DNA of 64,000 bases from Mucilaginibacter celer. Lineage in GTDB: Bacteria > Bacteroidota > Bacteroidia > Sphingobacteriales > Sphingobacteriaceae. The notes under the pieces are model-generated. The model saw only the letters and a list, made by a program, of their open reading frames with translations. It was not told where the DNA came from and did not search any database. Of this stretch, positions 44,301 through 54,204 are shown piece by piece; within the stretch, counting starts at the first letter, position 1; the number at the start of each line of letters is the position of its first letter. The position numbers were made by a program, and so were the translations under genes. The stretch spans positions 6,820,001-6,884,000 of the forward strand of contig NZ_CP032869.1 of NCBI RefSeq assembly GCF_003576455.2, read 5' to 3'.

Positions 44301-45121
44301 AAACCACTTATCTCAAAACAAACGGGTTTAAAGTTCAGCGCACGGGCGATGTTTTTTTTGCCGGCGCTGCAGCGCCGCGGCTGGCTGCCAATGTGATCAG
44401 CAAAACGCAGAACCCTGTTCCGCAGATCAGCAGTATCAGTCAGCCCTTCCCCTCATTTGGTGGCAGCGCTGCCGAAACGCCGGCCGTTATGTACCAACGG
44501 GTAAGTAATCGCCTAAAAACAAAAAACAGGGCGGTAAGTACCGGCGATTATTTCAGGCTTATCAGGCAGCGGTTTAATGATGTTTACTATTCCCGTTCGT
44601 TTTATAACCAGCTTACCAAAAGCACCGATGTATTTGTAGTAAAAGCTTATGATAGCTATACCGAGCCCAACGCTTTTGTCCCAATGTTTAGCGAATGCCG
44701 GGAACTGGAGATGGCTAAGTTTTTAAACCGGCGTACTTCGGCATTTTCAAGTGTTAGTGTATCAAACTTTAATCTGCAGTTTTTAAAAATAACGGCTACC
44801 ATCACCATTAAGCAGGGTTTTGAACTGGCCGGCGTTCAAAAAAATGTGAACGATACCTTGAATATCTTTTTATCCCCCTGGATAACCAGCAGCCAGCAGC
44901 AGGTAATTATCGATCAGGAAATAAGCGATACGAAAACCGCAAAGTTTATCAAAGCCATTGCGGGGGTTGATACGGTGAGCAGTGTTTTATTCCAATTGTT
45001 TCCAACGGATAGTCTTAGCCCTGTAAACGGCCTAACACCGCTTTTACAGCAAGCAGTAATACCGGCCGGAGGTACTTTGTTTGTATCGTTCATGAATCAT
45101 AACATCACCATAACCACATAA
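41384..45121 (+). CDS. Large J-type baseplate protein (Afp11-like)
   Basis: A 1245-residue baseplate wedge component, very long for this role. The C-terminal third carries the recognisable baseplate J/gp6 pattern (AAETPAVMYQRVSNRLKTKNRAVSTGDYFRLIRQRFNDVYYSRSF, then FLKITATITIKQGF and ITSSQQQVIIDQEIS). The first 800 residues contain AFICAAIENKGQTFTLPAGTQF and several beta-sandwich-like segments. It ends 2 bp before the second J-type gene; the two probably form a heterodimer around the hub. Confidence 0.85.
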   Translation: MSIIDQNSILQSLNKALVPAPLLIDGRTETDRLCFLNDFATLINFYDKDNVRNGSWAPFLLKDPVFLLAQISQTNFEKIHNRYINTCIDVKKIQWAQQVPEFAAAASVNQLFDLLAEVYNCIKGWTSYMLNSLDSYDLKTDIIYQVTNTYGKNLWATLSLRQSLYLSSMIPGIEPAQYYLYDGYNQTWTQSKGSGPYWEVFNINPVKPGDTAQLGAVFNALIKNGDELFNFFQAIISRAAIELEIVKLKKSSYPDTTLLRTFVNQLQVYQDQLNGIAQKHLDFYYQDILKQTPNPAMPDSAFICAAIENKGQTFTLPAGTQFNAGLDADKNAILFANTEDVVLNPANITQAYTLARVPGAGPYSSWYVQPIANPGSIQTDQDGKIQSWETFGGSVTPTSTLVKTGIAIASPMLLLREGERKIKLIITFNQNIAMGILEMATWYLSTQNTWLPVAANFTPCNNATTDTVEVDIYLPATQPAIEPFIKNPDGLNTVWPLLKIEFQLFSGDDAPPQITSLQIDVNVTGVKTFQLYNDNGALSTKTAYPPFGPVPLVKSNFIIGSNEVFSKPLGRLFIGLDWNNLPADFAAYYQQYNDYLNGPPEDDDPESMIKRFFNWFISIFKKDEPVEPETIQEYFKNTCFTVDFELLQNQSWTALNMPKMQQQKDGTYTPYVWDTTCACETGDIASNLLFSTDGEDCKLSPVSYFEYDLPAGEAATESDAGIQLSPLKFTDSSTSGFMRMSLSGPDYGFGSGIYANVVSSVALRNSEILYNKIKNPKGKETTVAPANLPFAPKLDTFTANYSASQKYTFSSSSAGAYPLQCFLYAPFGNYLVYDSNADIAPYTVMPAAEPAASAGINTIPAISIPLFTQPNYNGTLYLAMDNLVPTEALNIYVELARKYISGVPMLKQVAYHYLSTCGWKKLPVVADGTNGLSCSGIIKVNVPVDIANSGVAMPSGKYWLALSVEGDPSAIAQTTYLKTNGFKVQRTGDVFFAGAAAPRLAANVISKTQNPVPQISSISQPFPSFGGSAAETPAVMYQRVSNRLKTKNRAVSTGDYFRLIRQRFNDVYYSRSFYNQLTKSTDVFVVKAYDSYTEPNAFVPMFSECRELEMAKFLNRRTSAFSSVSVSNFNLQFLKITATITIKQGFELAGVQKNVNDTLNIFLSPWITSSQQQVIIDQEISDTKTAKFIKAIAGVDTVSSVLFQLFPTDSLSPVNGLTPLLQQAVIPAGGTLFVSFMNHNITITT

Positions 45122-45123
45122 AT

Positions 45124-47775
45124 ATGGAAACCGCCGCTTTCATATTGGATACGCCGCTGCCGCTCAGTCAGAATTTTAAACTGCTGAAACAGGACGCGCT
45201 GGCCTATATCCAACTGCACAGCGGCAGCCGGTGGACAAACTACAACACCAGCGACCCCGGCGTAACCATCCTTGACCAGGTATGCTTCGCCCTTACCGAG
45301 CTGGGCTACTGCAACGATTTCCCCATCAGCGATATCCTCACCAACGCCAATGGCAAGATCAATTATAAAGACCAGTTTTATCAACCCGAACAAATTCTCA
45401 CCACATCGCCCGTAACCATTGCCGATTACCGGAAATACATTATTGATGGCGTAGCCAACATCAACAATGTGGTGATGGCTCCCTACCAAAATACAGGCGG
45501 GGTAAGCAATAATACCTACCAGATTTACCTGGCTATTGATGAGCAGGTAACCGGCGAAGAAGAGCAGAACGAGATTTGCATGGCTGCCTTTTTTTACCTC
45601 AACAAGCGCCGCAACCTTGGCGAAATGTTTATGATCCCTCAACCCTTGCAGGTAAAACAGGTATCCATTAACGGGACTATTGAAATAGCCGCCGGCAGCG
45701 AATTGAATACTGTTTTGGCTGCGATAAACAGGCAGATCCGCGATTATATCTTTCCCGATGTTTCGCAACAGGGATATAGCGGCTTAACCCAAACCGGGAT
45801 CGACGTAAACGAGGTATTTAATGGTCCGGTACTCCATAACGGTTATATCAGCGATGAAGCACTTGGCGAAAAGAAAGACCGGTTGACACTGATGGAACTG
45901 ATAGATGTGCTGAGCGGCGTACCGGGTGTTGTATCGCTTAACGGCATCAACTTTAACCCTGCCCAACCGGGCAATATTATTATCGCCGCTCCCAACGAGC
46001 TGATTATTATTGATCTGGCTTTGTCGCTTTTTAGCGGCCTCTCGGTATTATGCAGAGGGAAGGAGCTACCAATTAACAAAAACATCGGTGTTTTTATAAG
46101 CAGATCGCAGGATTTGGACACGGGCGTTGTTTTTGGTGCTCCGGCCAATATCCAGCCTGCTTTGCCCGTTGGCAACTATCGCGAAATTGACAGCTACTAT
46201 TCCATCCAAAATACTTTCCCCGAAATTTTTGCAGTTGGGCCCGATGCCATCACCTCAAATGCTTCCGATTTTCAGATAGCCCAATCAAGGCAATTGAAAG
46301 GTTATCTCACGCTGTTTGATCAGGTTTTGGCCAACCAGTTTTCGCAGCTGGCCAATATCGATAAGTTGTTTTCGTTCAAAAATCAACGCACCGGTACACC
46401 CGCTACACGCAATGCTTTTTATGCCGTAAAAACTCCGGACGAAAAAAAGCATTCCGGCTACCCGGTGCCCTATCTCAGCTTTGCACCCACCTATTTTTAC
46501 AGGGCGCTTTATGATGTGCCCAACATCAGGCCCTTGCTTAAGGATAATGATACATTCGGCTACGGCACCGTTATCGAAACGGATAAAGAAAAGGAACAGC
46601 AAAGCTGGATAGCCTACACACAGGATCCTTACAACCCATATATATGGGGATTGATGGGGATGCTGGAAGATGAACAACAAAATATTACGCGAAGGAATGA
46701 CATCCTCAACCACCTGCTGGCCCGGCACGGTGAATCGCCCGATTTGATTGATGCTGTTGCCAATGGAATTATTTATTCGGGTAGCAGGTTAAAAGATCAG
46801 GTAATCATCAAAAGCCTGTACCTGCAAAATCTTGGGTTATTATCCTATTACAGGCAAAAGGCTTATAACTATGTTGGGGCAGGCAAGCTGGATGATTTGC
46901 CGCTGGATGTGCCCAAATGTTTTGGTAAAGGCATTTTTGAAGATACCAACGATTTTATTTTTAACAGCAGGGAACTTGATAAAGCCGAAAAGTTAACCGA
47001 AAAGGATTTTATCAATTTTTCGGCAATCGAACTAAAGATCGGCCTGTTTTTCGGCATCCAAAAGCTTTACCGGGAATTTATTTCGGATAATTATGATGTC
47101 GGTCCAGGCGGCGAAATAATACAGCAGGCTTTTTGGATGATGAGCCAGTGCCGCGGCGTGATAGCCATTGAAACGCGTTTGTTATTGCAATTTGTTGATT
47201 TTGAAATTGTGCTTACGCAATCTGTTGCAAACGGGCCGTACTATAAAACCAACGGGCATTTAAATTATGAGGATGTAATACTGGTAAAAGATGCTTTCGC
47301 TGCCGGTACCAAATGCCAGATCGATAACCAGTCGTTTACTGTATTAGGGCAAACCTTTGCGCTTGCTGCCGCGGATAATGCAAATGGCGGCGATAAATAT
47401 TTTACCAGGATAGATAGTGCCCCTAACTGGTTATTCACCATAAAAATCATCGGCTCTGATCGGGAAACCGAAATACCGGATGGCAGCCCTTTATTTGATA
47501 ACAACCTCGAACTGATATACCCTGATTTTATACCAGGCCTAAATAACGATGATTTCAGAGACAGGCTGGATTTGCTGATGCAGGCCGAACTGCCAATACA
47601 ATCAGGCTACAATTGCCATTTTGTAACCCAGGCCCAACTCGGAGTATTGATCCCGGTTTTTTCCTTATGGCATAACCGCCTTATTCGCTATAATTTTAAT
47701 AACGGCTATAACCAGTGGCTTGCCAAAAGCGCGGGTAACCTGGCCATCATGCTCACCTTAATTTACCAAAGCTGA
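45124..47775 (+). CDS. Second large baseplate protein (Afp11/Afp12-like)
   Basis: An 883-residue protein. Near residue 35 it has WTNYNTSDPGVTILDQVCFALTELGYCNDFPI, the start pattern of eCIS baseplate J-like wedge proteins. TSPVTIADYRKYIIDGVANINNVVM and a later ADFRDRLD-like C-terminal module follow. It is sandwiched between the first J-type gene (2-bp gap) and the tape-measure gene (1-bp gap), the order seen for afp11-12-14. Confidence 0.85.
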   Translation: METAAFILDTPLPLSQNFKLLKQDALAYIQLHSGSRWTNYNTSDPGVTILDQVCFALTELGYCNDFPISDILTNANGKINYKDQFYQPEQILTTSPVTIADYRKYIIDGVANINNVVMAPYQNTGGVSNNTYQIYLAIDEQVTGEEEQNEICMAAFFYLNKRRNLGEMFMIPQPLQVKQVSINGTIEIAAGSELNTVLAAINRQIRDYIFPDVSQQGYSGLTQTGIDVNEVFNGPVLHNGYISDEALGEKKDRLTLMELIDVLSGVPGVVSLNGINFNPAQPGNIIIAAPNELIIIDLALSLFSGLSVLCRGKELPINKNIGVFISRSQDLDTGVVFGAPANIQPALPVGNYREIDSYYSIQNTFPEIFAVGPDAITSNASDFQIAQSRQLKGYLTLFDQVLANQFSQLANIDKLFSFKNQRTGTPATRNAFYAVKTPDEKKHSGYPVPYLSFAPTYFYRALYDVPNIRPLLKDNDTFGYGTVIETDKEKEQQSWIAYTQDPYNPYIWGLMGMLEDEQQNITRRNDILNHLLARHGESPDLIDAVANGIIYSGSRLKDQVIIKSLYLQNLGLLSYYRQKAYNYVGAGKLDDLPLDVPKCFGKGIFEDTNDFIFNSRELDKAEKLTEKDFINFSAIELKIGLFFGIQKLYREFISDNYDVGPGGEIIQQAFWMMSQCRGVIAIETRLLLQFVDFEIVLTQSVANGPYYKTNGHLNYEDVILVKDAFAAGTKCQIDNQSFTVLGQTFALAAADNANGGDKYFTRIDSAPNWLFTIKIIGSDRETEIPDGSPLFDNNLELIYPDFIPGLNNDDFRDRLDLLMQAELPIQSGYNCHFVTQAQLGVLIPVFSLWHNRLIRYNFNNGYNQWLAKSAGNLAIMLTLIYQS

Positions 47776-47776
47776 T

Positions 47777-50700
47777 ATGAACGCCAACTATAGCCACATC
47801 ATTTCGCGCTTTGCCTGGGATACGTCTTTCGACAGGAGGGAGCAGGCCGTAGAATTACAGGAGCGCTTAAGCCGCTGGAGCAAGGTGGGTATGCCGGGTG
47901 AGATTTCGGGCGTGTTGGATAATATCTGCCCCGATGGTTTGATCTGGAAGATCCAGTCGCTGGAGGTTGATCTGGGTGAGATAGATTACAATAACCTGGA
48001 GTTTGAACTGAGCGAAAAACTGCGCCGCCGGCTAAGCGAAAAGCTGATGGATTTTTTAATCCGCGGGCATGAGCAGGGCAGCAGCATTGAAATGCTGGAC
48101 GAAAATACTTCGCAGCTGGATATCATCAGCAATTTCCTGCTTACCGGCGTTATCCCCTGGAATTATAAAGGCGCCGATGGTTCAATCAATAACCTGCTTG
48201 GCCAGCAATTGCAACATAACCTGCAGGGTGTTATTGAAATGCTTAAAGCGGTATGGCGCACATCCGAGAGTGTACGCAAACGGGTAGCCTGGCAGTTTAC
48301 CGAGCCTAATATCGTTAAAATAGTAAAAGGTTTAGAGCCCGGCCGCAATGCGCAGATCATTAATTTTTCTACCGAGTTTAACAAAATCCAGGTAAAAGAA
48401 TCAATCGTGAAAACGGGCAACACCGATTTCAGGAAAAACCTGTGGCTCTGGATCCTGAACTACCTGTTTACCGAGCGCGGCACCATATTTAATAAAGTGG
48501 CTTTCCTTAAAAGCAGTATCCGCCAAATGGCCGATCACTACAATATTGGCTACCTTGAACTTTTTGATTTGATTGAACAGGCCGTTGATGAGGTGGATAA
48601 ACGATCATATGCCAATTCGGATTTTATCACCACGCTCAAAATGCTGGCCCGTGAAAATAAAGCTTACGGAAAAAAAACATACTCGGGCGGTGGTGGGATG
48701 GTTGATTTTTGGCAGTTGCTTAAAAAGAACCTCAGCGATCCGGCTTTAAAAAGATCACGATCGCAAAAAATAGAATTTAACGAACTGGTGATCAACCTAT
48801 CCAAACAGGATACACGGCGGTTCAATGCACTGATGGGGTCAATAAGTTATTCTGAAAAACTCTGGCTCCATGTTATCCGCGATTTGAATGAGACCTCGCT
48901 AACGGTAATATTAAAGGCGCTTACCGCAGACGGATGCGCAGATCTTATCCAAAGCATCCGCCTGCTCAATGCCCTCGGCAAACAAACCCAATTAAAAACC
49001 GACCGGAAAACGCTTTGGGCAGCGGGTGTTAAGTATCTGCACAAAAACAAGAATGCGGCATTTAATAATAAACAGTTTTTTAATTACTATCTCGCCGGTT
49101 TAACCAAAGGCAGCACCCGCCAAAAAGATGAGGTGCTTGAGCAATTGATAACCGCCAACCCCCCTGGCAATGTTAAAATACCGGGTAATCTTGATGTTTA
49201 TACCGGTTTAAAAGAAGCTTTAATGCTGGCTTTTAATGAGGCATTTGTACCGGATAGGTTTAAGCAACGGCTGATGGCTTTTTATGAAGAGTTGCAAAAG
49301 CCTGCTCCTGATAAAACGCTTTGTCTTTCACTCGCGGGTTCGCTTGCAAAATATATTCGTCTGAATCCAGCAGCGGCGTTTAAGGTGTTGGTAAAATATC
49401 CGGATAAAAATCACCTCCATAAAATACTGCCTTTTATTATTGATGAGCAGGCAACCAGCTTGTTGCTGAATAATGCCGGTGGTAATATAACAATAATTGT
49501 TCAGGCAGTACAGCGTGTTGCTGCCAACAAGGAATACCGGGCTGGTTTGGGGGTTGCAATGGAGGCTTTTAGCCAGGCGATTTTACATATGCTTGTTTTA
49601 AACACGCTGCAAAAAGGCAACGCGTTTTTTGAGCAGATAGCAGGGTTGATTTACGATGAATTACCGGTGGCTGAAAAGCGGAAATTTGGCAATTTTCTTC
49701 GTACGCTGTTCAATGAAAAAGGGATGAAGGCACCGGTGATTTCGGATGCGACAGCTAACCGGCTTATCAGCAAATATGAGCGTATTGCAGGGCTAAGTGT
49801 TTTAGAGCAGGTTTTTCAAATTATAAAAACATCTTCTCATCAGCAAAAAGAAGCGGGCAGGTTATTGAATGATAATTTTACCGATGCCGGTTTTGTGCAG
49901 CTTCGCCGGTACCAGGGAGCGGAAACATCAGCACTGCTTAATTATTTTTTACCGGGCGGCGATAAGTTGATGGCCGCATTGGTAAAAAAATACCAGGCAC
50001 GGCTAAGTAATAAACTGAAACAGTATTCGGCGAGCGATGCCGTTCAGCGGCTTTCCATTCTTTTTTGGCGATGTGTAGTAAACTACGCTGATTATAACGG
50101 GAGCGCCGACAGGTTAAAAAAATGCTTTGACAAGGCTGTGATGGTCCAATATCCGGTACTGCAGTCCGCTGCAAAAAGGCACCGTTTTAAAACAGAATCT
50201 TCATTTATTGGCGGTAGCGTGTTGAGGTTAAAAAGCGGCCCGGACTTACCGGCTTCACTTTTATTTACATTGATAGAACAATGCCTGACCGAAGGTAAAA
50301 CCGAAATTAACTATAACGGAAGCCGGATTAGGTTTAGCGAATTGATGGCCATAGCATTGGATTTAAACACCCATGAAATGCCTGCAATTTTAACCACTTT
50401 GCCGGTAACCCAAAAGCGAATTTCCATGCTTATCGCCGTGGTGGATTTTAACCGGTTTAGTTTATGGATCAATGCTGAAATACCAGGTATTGCCGGCGAT
50501 ACTATTGAGGCTGTACGCCAATTGCACCTGATAGTAACCGCGTTTACACACGGCGGGCAGGCCAAAGAGATTGATCTTGAATGCTGGAATTACCTTTGGA
50601 CTTTTATTGCCAATAAAGCCAGCCGTAAAAGCGGTTTTATAAAACTTATTCAATATGTTTTTAAACAGATAAGCCAAAAAACGGGCATGAACGCTGCCGC

Positions 50701-51976
50701 AATTGTAGCCAAAATGCAGGAGATGGATCTTAATCTTTCGCCGGTTTTAAGCTCGGCCATTAAAGAATATTTCCCCGGCATTGCGCTTGTGCAGCTCGAG
50801 TATTTGACAAAGAACGCACCTGAAGGATTATTGAAAGCCAAACAACTGGGTGTGATTGATGAACTGATCAGCTACCTGTTTAATAATGGAGCAGTACCGG
50901 CCTGGTACGATCCGGAAAATAAACTAAGACCCGAATGGTTGCTTAACGAAATCATTACCCATTATCCGGCCATTATTTTGGCTGCAATACGGCAGCAGCT
51001 AATTCCCGAAAAGCAATGGCTTTGGTTGGGCAAGGCCATCAACTTTACACAATTTACCCGCTCAATGGCCTCATTAAACCGGGCGGGGCAGCCGGCGCTT
51101 GAACAATGCGAAAAGCTGTACCGTGTGTTAGGCGCTATCACCATCAATGGCATTTCGACCGATGGGATAAGGCAGGTTATTTTCAATAAAGTTGTAAAAG
51201 CGCTTACAGGCAATAACTGGCGGCTTATCTCGGCCCAAAATATCTGGAACGAGCTGGTTTGGGATCTGTGCACAAAACATGGCATCCCGCAAAAACAGTT
51301 ACTACAAAGCCTGGCTAATATCAAAACGGCCCTGCCCGCAGCATTGCAGATCTCACTACAACGGCTGCTTAATCAGGATCAGCCTGTAACTGTTAAAACA
51401 TCTCCCGATATGAATGAAAAAAGTGCTATAAAATTTGTGCAGAAAACGCCCAAAGCACCTGCTGCCACCGAAACCGTGGCCGTGAAAAACGCAGGGCTTG
51501 TACTGTTAAACAACTACATCCCGATGTTGCTTGAACGCCTGGGCCTCATCAACGATAAAAAAGAATTTACCAATAACACCGCCCGGCACAACGCAACCCA
51601 TTACCTGCAGTTTGTAGCCACCGGGCAAAGCGAAACAGAAGAGATCTGGCTGCCGCTTAATAAAGTATTATGCGGTATTCCGCTGGCTGAGGCGGTTCCT
51701 GCCGGTGTTGAAATCTCAGAAGATGATGAGCACCTTATTGAAGGCCTCATTAACGCCGCCATAGGTTACTGGCCCGAAATAGGCAGTTGCTCGGTACCGG
51801 GCTTCAGGGGCAACTGGCTGGTGCGCGATGGCTTGCTTACCGAGCAGGAAGAACGCTGGGAACTAACGGTTGAAAAACGCCCTTATGATCTGCTCATTTC
51901 TCGCTCGCCCTTTTCATTTTCAATTATTAAATATCCGTGGATGCCTAAACCGCTTCATGTAAACTGGCCATGTTAA
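47777..51976 (+). CDS. Contractile-injection-system tape-measure protein (CIS_TMP-like)
   Basis: A 1399-residue, mostly alpha-helical protein. The N-terminus resembles the CIS tape-measure family: SHIISRFAWDTSFD, GEISGVLDNICPDGLIWKIQSLEVDLGEI and an ELSEKLRRRLSEKLMDFL helix. The C-terminal 150 residues (NAGLVLLNNYIPMLLERLGLI, NATHYLQFVATGQ, WPEIGSCSVPGFRGNWLVRDGLL) are also typical. It would set particle length. The region between is built of helical repeats. It is long for an eCIS, so the particle may be long as well; this is inference. Confidence 0.82.
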   Translation: MNANYSHIISRFAWDTSFDRREQAVELQERLSRWSKVGMPGEISGVLDNICPDGLIWKIQSLEVDLGEIDYNNLEFELSEKLRRRLSEKLMDFLIRGHEQGSSIEMLDENTSQLDIISNFLLTGVIPWNYKGADGSINNLLGQQLQHNLQGVIEMLKAVWRTSESVRKRVAWQFTEPNIVKIVKGLEPGRNAQIINFSTEFNKIQVKESIVKTGNTDFRKNLWLWILNYLFTERGTIFNKVAFLKSSIRQMADHYNIGYLELFDLIEQAVDEVDKRSYANSDFITTLKMLARENKAYGKKTYSGGGGMVDFWQLLKKNLSDPALKRSRSQKIEFNELVINLSKQDTRRFNALMGSISYSEKLWLHVIRDLNETSLTVILKALTADGCADLIQSIRLLNALGKQTQLKTDRKTLWAAGVKYLHKNKNAAFNNKQFFNYYLAGLTKGSTRQKDEVLEQLITANPPGNVKIPGNLDVYTGLKEALMLAFNEAFVPDRFKQRLMAFYEELQKPAPDKTLCLSLAGSLAKYIRLNPAAAFKVLVKYPDKNHLHKILPFIIDEQATSLLLNNAGGNITIIVQAVQRVAANKEYRAGLGVAMEAFSQAILHMLVLNTLQKGNAFFEQIAGLIYDELPVAEKRKFGNFLRTLFNEKGMKAPVISDATANRLISKYERIAGLSVLEQVFQIIKTSSHQQKEAGRLLNDNFTDAGFVQLRRYQGAETSALLNYFLPGGDKLMAALVKKYQARLSNKLKQYSASDAVQRLSILFWRCVVNYADYNGSADRLKKCFDKAVMVQYPVLQSAAKRHRFKTESSFIGGSVLRLKSGPDLPASLLFTLIEQCLTEGKTEINYNGSRIRFSELMAIALDLNTHEMPAILTTLPVTQKRISMLIAVVDFNRFSLWINAEIPGIAGDTIEAVRQLHLIVTAFTHGGQAKEIDLECWNYLWTFIANKASRKSGFIKLIQYVFKQISQKTGMNAAAIVAKMQEMDLNLSPVLSSAIKEYFPGIALVQLEYLTKNAPEGLLKAKQLGVIDELISYLFNNGAVPAWYDPENKLRPEWLLNEIITHYPAIILAAIRQQLIPEKQWLWLGKAINFTQFTRSMASLNRAGQPALEQCEKLYRVLGAITINGISTDGIRQVIFNKVVKALTGNNWRLISAQNIWNELVWDLCTKHGIPQKQLLQSLANIKTALPAALQISLQRLLNQDQPVTVKTSPDMNEKSAIKFVQKTPKAPAATETVAVKNAGLVLLNNYIPMLLERLGLINDKKEFTNNTARHNATHYLQFVATGQSETEEIWLPLNKVLCGIPLAEAVPAGVEISEDDEHLIEGLINAAIGYWPEIGSCSVPGFRGNWLVRDGLLTEQEERWELTVEKRPYDLLISRSPFSFSIIKYPWMPKPLHVNWPC

Positions 51977-52094
51977 AAAAAGAAATAAGATGATATCACC
52001 TAAACCAAATCACCAAATGGACAGCAGCTGATAGCAATGCTTCCTGAATGAAATTGAACAAAACAATTTATTAACACCTAATGAATCAAAAATT

Positions 52095-54200
52095 ATGAAT
52101 TCGTACAACGACAATTTGCGAACCGGCGTTATAACCGCCCTGCAAAGCCAGGAACTGGAGCTTAAACAGGTGCAGGCCCAATATAATGCCGCCATGTTCA
52201 CCCTTTATTATGCCCAGGGAGCGGAAATTACCGCCTCGGAAAAAGTTTTGGCTGCCCAGCGCGACCTCGACAACTTTAAAGCTCCTTTAAAAAACCAGGC
52301 TGTTGATAACAGTAACATTGCTAATAACCTTATTTTATCTGCAGGGCAGGCCGGTACTTATGTAAAGCAGGCAGTTACCAATACGGCTGTAAGCGCATCA
52401 AACGTGCAAATAGCAGCAAATGCCATAATTAAGCTGGCCAGCGATGTTGGTGCCATTTACAGTATTGTAAATGCTGCCGATTTTGATACCAATATTTACG
52501 CCCTTGCCAAAAAAGCTTACAATGTTATTAATGATACCGCTTACAATGCCGAGCTGGTTTCGCAAACCTCGATGGAGGCATCGATGCGTACTTCGGAGGT
52601 ATCGGTATCTACCGTGGTGGATAAAGCCAAAATTGTAAAAGCAGGGATGGACAATATCCTCAAAATCACTTCAACCGATTTTGACAACGCATCCGAAATG
52701 GTGAGGAATGCAAGCGTAAACTTATCAGATGTAAGCGCGAAGGAAAAACTGGCCGAGGGTGCCTTCAGCGATGTCAATGTGGAATACGCTGCTTCCCGCA
52801 GGGCATACAAAGCTATCAATAACCAGCTTAACCTTAATCTTACCGTAACTTTTCCCGATCCGTTGGTGCAAAATCTGGGTTTCACTGTCGCCTTTGACAT
52901 GGTGCAGGTGCCCTTCCCTATAGAAATGATCAATATTTTGCCTTTACCGTCGGCACCATACCCTATGTCAACCTACTACATCATGGTGGTTAAGGAATCG
53001 AAAAAATCGATCTTCTCGCTTTCTGTTGCCGAAAATATCCAGATGCTGCAGGGCAACAATTTTATAGCGGTTGATCAGGCCAGTATCGATGGTTACACCG
53101 CAAAGCAGGCAATTACTATTAATGAGCTCAATGATACCGATAACGATGCTTTGGTACCCGGTACCAGTTATGTGGTTTTTGTTTATGGCATCTACCAGGA
53201 CGGGTATAAAAAAGATGTAAACGATTTTGACGAGTTTCTGTCTGCCCCTTCGGCTCCTTTTGTAATGACTACCGTACTAACCTCGGTTGATAGCGGAGAT
53301 ATCAACGTTGAGCGCCTGGCAGAAGGAGATAATCCGCCTGCAGACAAAAATGCTACAGAGCTGCTTAGCTTCAGTATTGCGCCGCAGCTCAATATCCCGG
53401 TGCAATACAGGTGTATGTTTTTGCCCGAAGAAAAAATGCTTACCTCAAGTTTAATAAAAAAAGCACTGATCACCGTAAAAGGCCAGGCTGAAGCTGAGAA
53501 GCAGGTTGATGCCATGAAAAATATCGTGCTTGAGTACGATCCGCAAATTGCCGAGCTTGAATCGCGCATCAATATGCTAAGTATCCAGGCGCAGCTTGAC
53601 GGTGGTGATACTACTCAAAAAACGGCAGCCAATACCACGGCAACTACTCAAACCGTACCGGTGGATGGTAATCCCCCTGCTACAGATACTGCTCCTGCAG
53701 CTGTGGCCGGCGATACCCCGGCAGCACCCGGCCCGGTTGATAACCGCCCCGCCGGCAACCTGGCACCGACAGGTGATAGCATTGACAGCCTTACCCAGCA
53801 GTTGGAACAAATTAAGGCCGAAAAAGAAGCCGCAAAACTTGTTCTTGACACAACCGAGGAAGATAAAGTTGGATTTTTCTTCAATGTTACCCTTGCCGAG
53901 GGTGTTTTGGCCGGCAATTATTCAATTGCAACTATTGCCGACGGCGGCAAAGAGAATGAAACGGCGCAGCAAAGCTACCAGGTTTACATCGATTCGTCGG
54001 TTACCGATAATTTCGGCAACCTGCTGGTTGATGGCATCAGCTATATACCTGTTATATTATCCATCTACCAGGGAAACACAGAGGTGAATGACGATCAGTA
54101 CACTTCAACAATCTCTGATTATGAAAACACTGAAAGCTTTGTGTACTACGCCGAAAAAGAAAAACCAGTAGTTGAACCAGCAAACACATCAAACCAATAA
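52095..54200 (+). CDS. eCIS-associated coiled-coil and beta-domain protein, 701 residues
   Basis: No family is recognised. Residues 1-250 are helical, Ala/Val/Asn-rich and coiled-coil-like (ITALQSQELELKQVQAQYNA onwards). Residues about 250-440 look like a beta-sandwich or fibronectin-like domain (VPGTSYVVFVYGIYQDGYKK). A Thr/Pro/Ala-rich linker follows at about 505-565, then a second similar beta domain (LVDGISYIPVILSIYQGNTE). A fibre or surface-binding role in place of Afp13 is attractive, because no other fibre gene is seen. The gene follows the tape measure after 118 bp and precedes a second coiled-coil gene by 4 bp. Confidence 0.75.
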   Translation: MNSYNDNLRTGVITALQSQELELKQVQAQYNAAMFTLYYAQGAEITASEKVLAAQRDLDNFKAPLKNQAVDNSNIANNLILSAGQAGTYVKQAVTNTAVSASNVQIAANAIIKLASDVGAIYSIVNAADFDTNIYALAKKAYNVINDTAYNAELVSQTSMEASMRTSEVSVSTVVDKAKIVKAGMDNILKITSTDFDNASEMVRNASVNLSDVSAKEKLAEGAFSDVNVEYAASRRAYKAINNQLNLNLTVTFPDPLVQNLGFTVAFDMVQVPFPIEMINILPLPSAPYPMSTYYIMVVKESKKSIFSLSVAENIQMLQGNNFIAVDQASIDGYTAKQAITINELNDTDNDALVPGTSYVVFVYGIYQDGYKKDVNDFDEFLSAPSAPFVMTTVLTSVDSGDINVERLAEGDNPPADKNATELLSFSIAPQLNIPVQYRCMFLPEEKMLTSSLIKKALITVKGQAEAEKQVDAMKNIVLEYDPQIAELESRINMLSIQAQLDGGDTTQKTAANTTATTQTVPVDGNPPATDTAPAAVAGDTPAAPGPVDNRPAGNLAPTGDSIDSLTQQLEQIKAEKEAAKLVLDTTEEDKVGFFFNVTLAEGVLAGNYSIATIADGGKENETAQQSYQVYIDSSVTDNFGNLLVDGISYIPVILSIYQGNTEVNDDQYTSTISDYENTESFVYYAEKEKPVVEPANTSNQ

Positions 54201-54204
54201 CGTT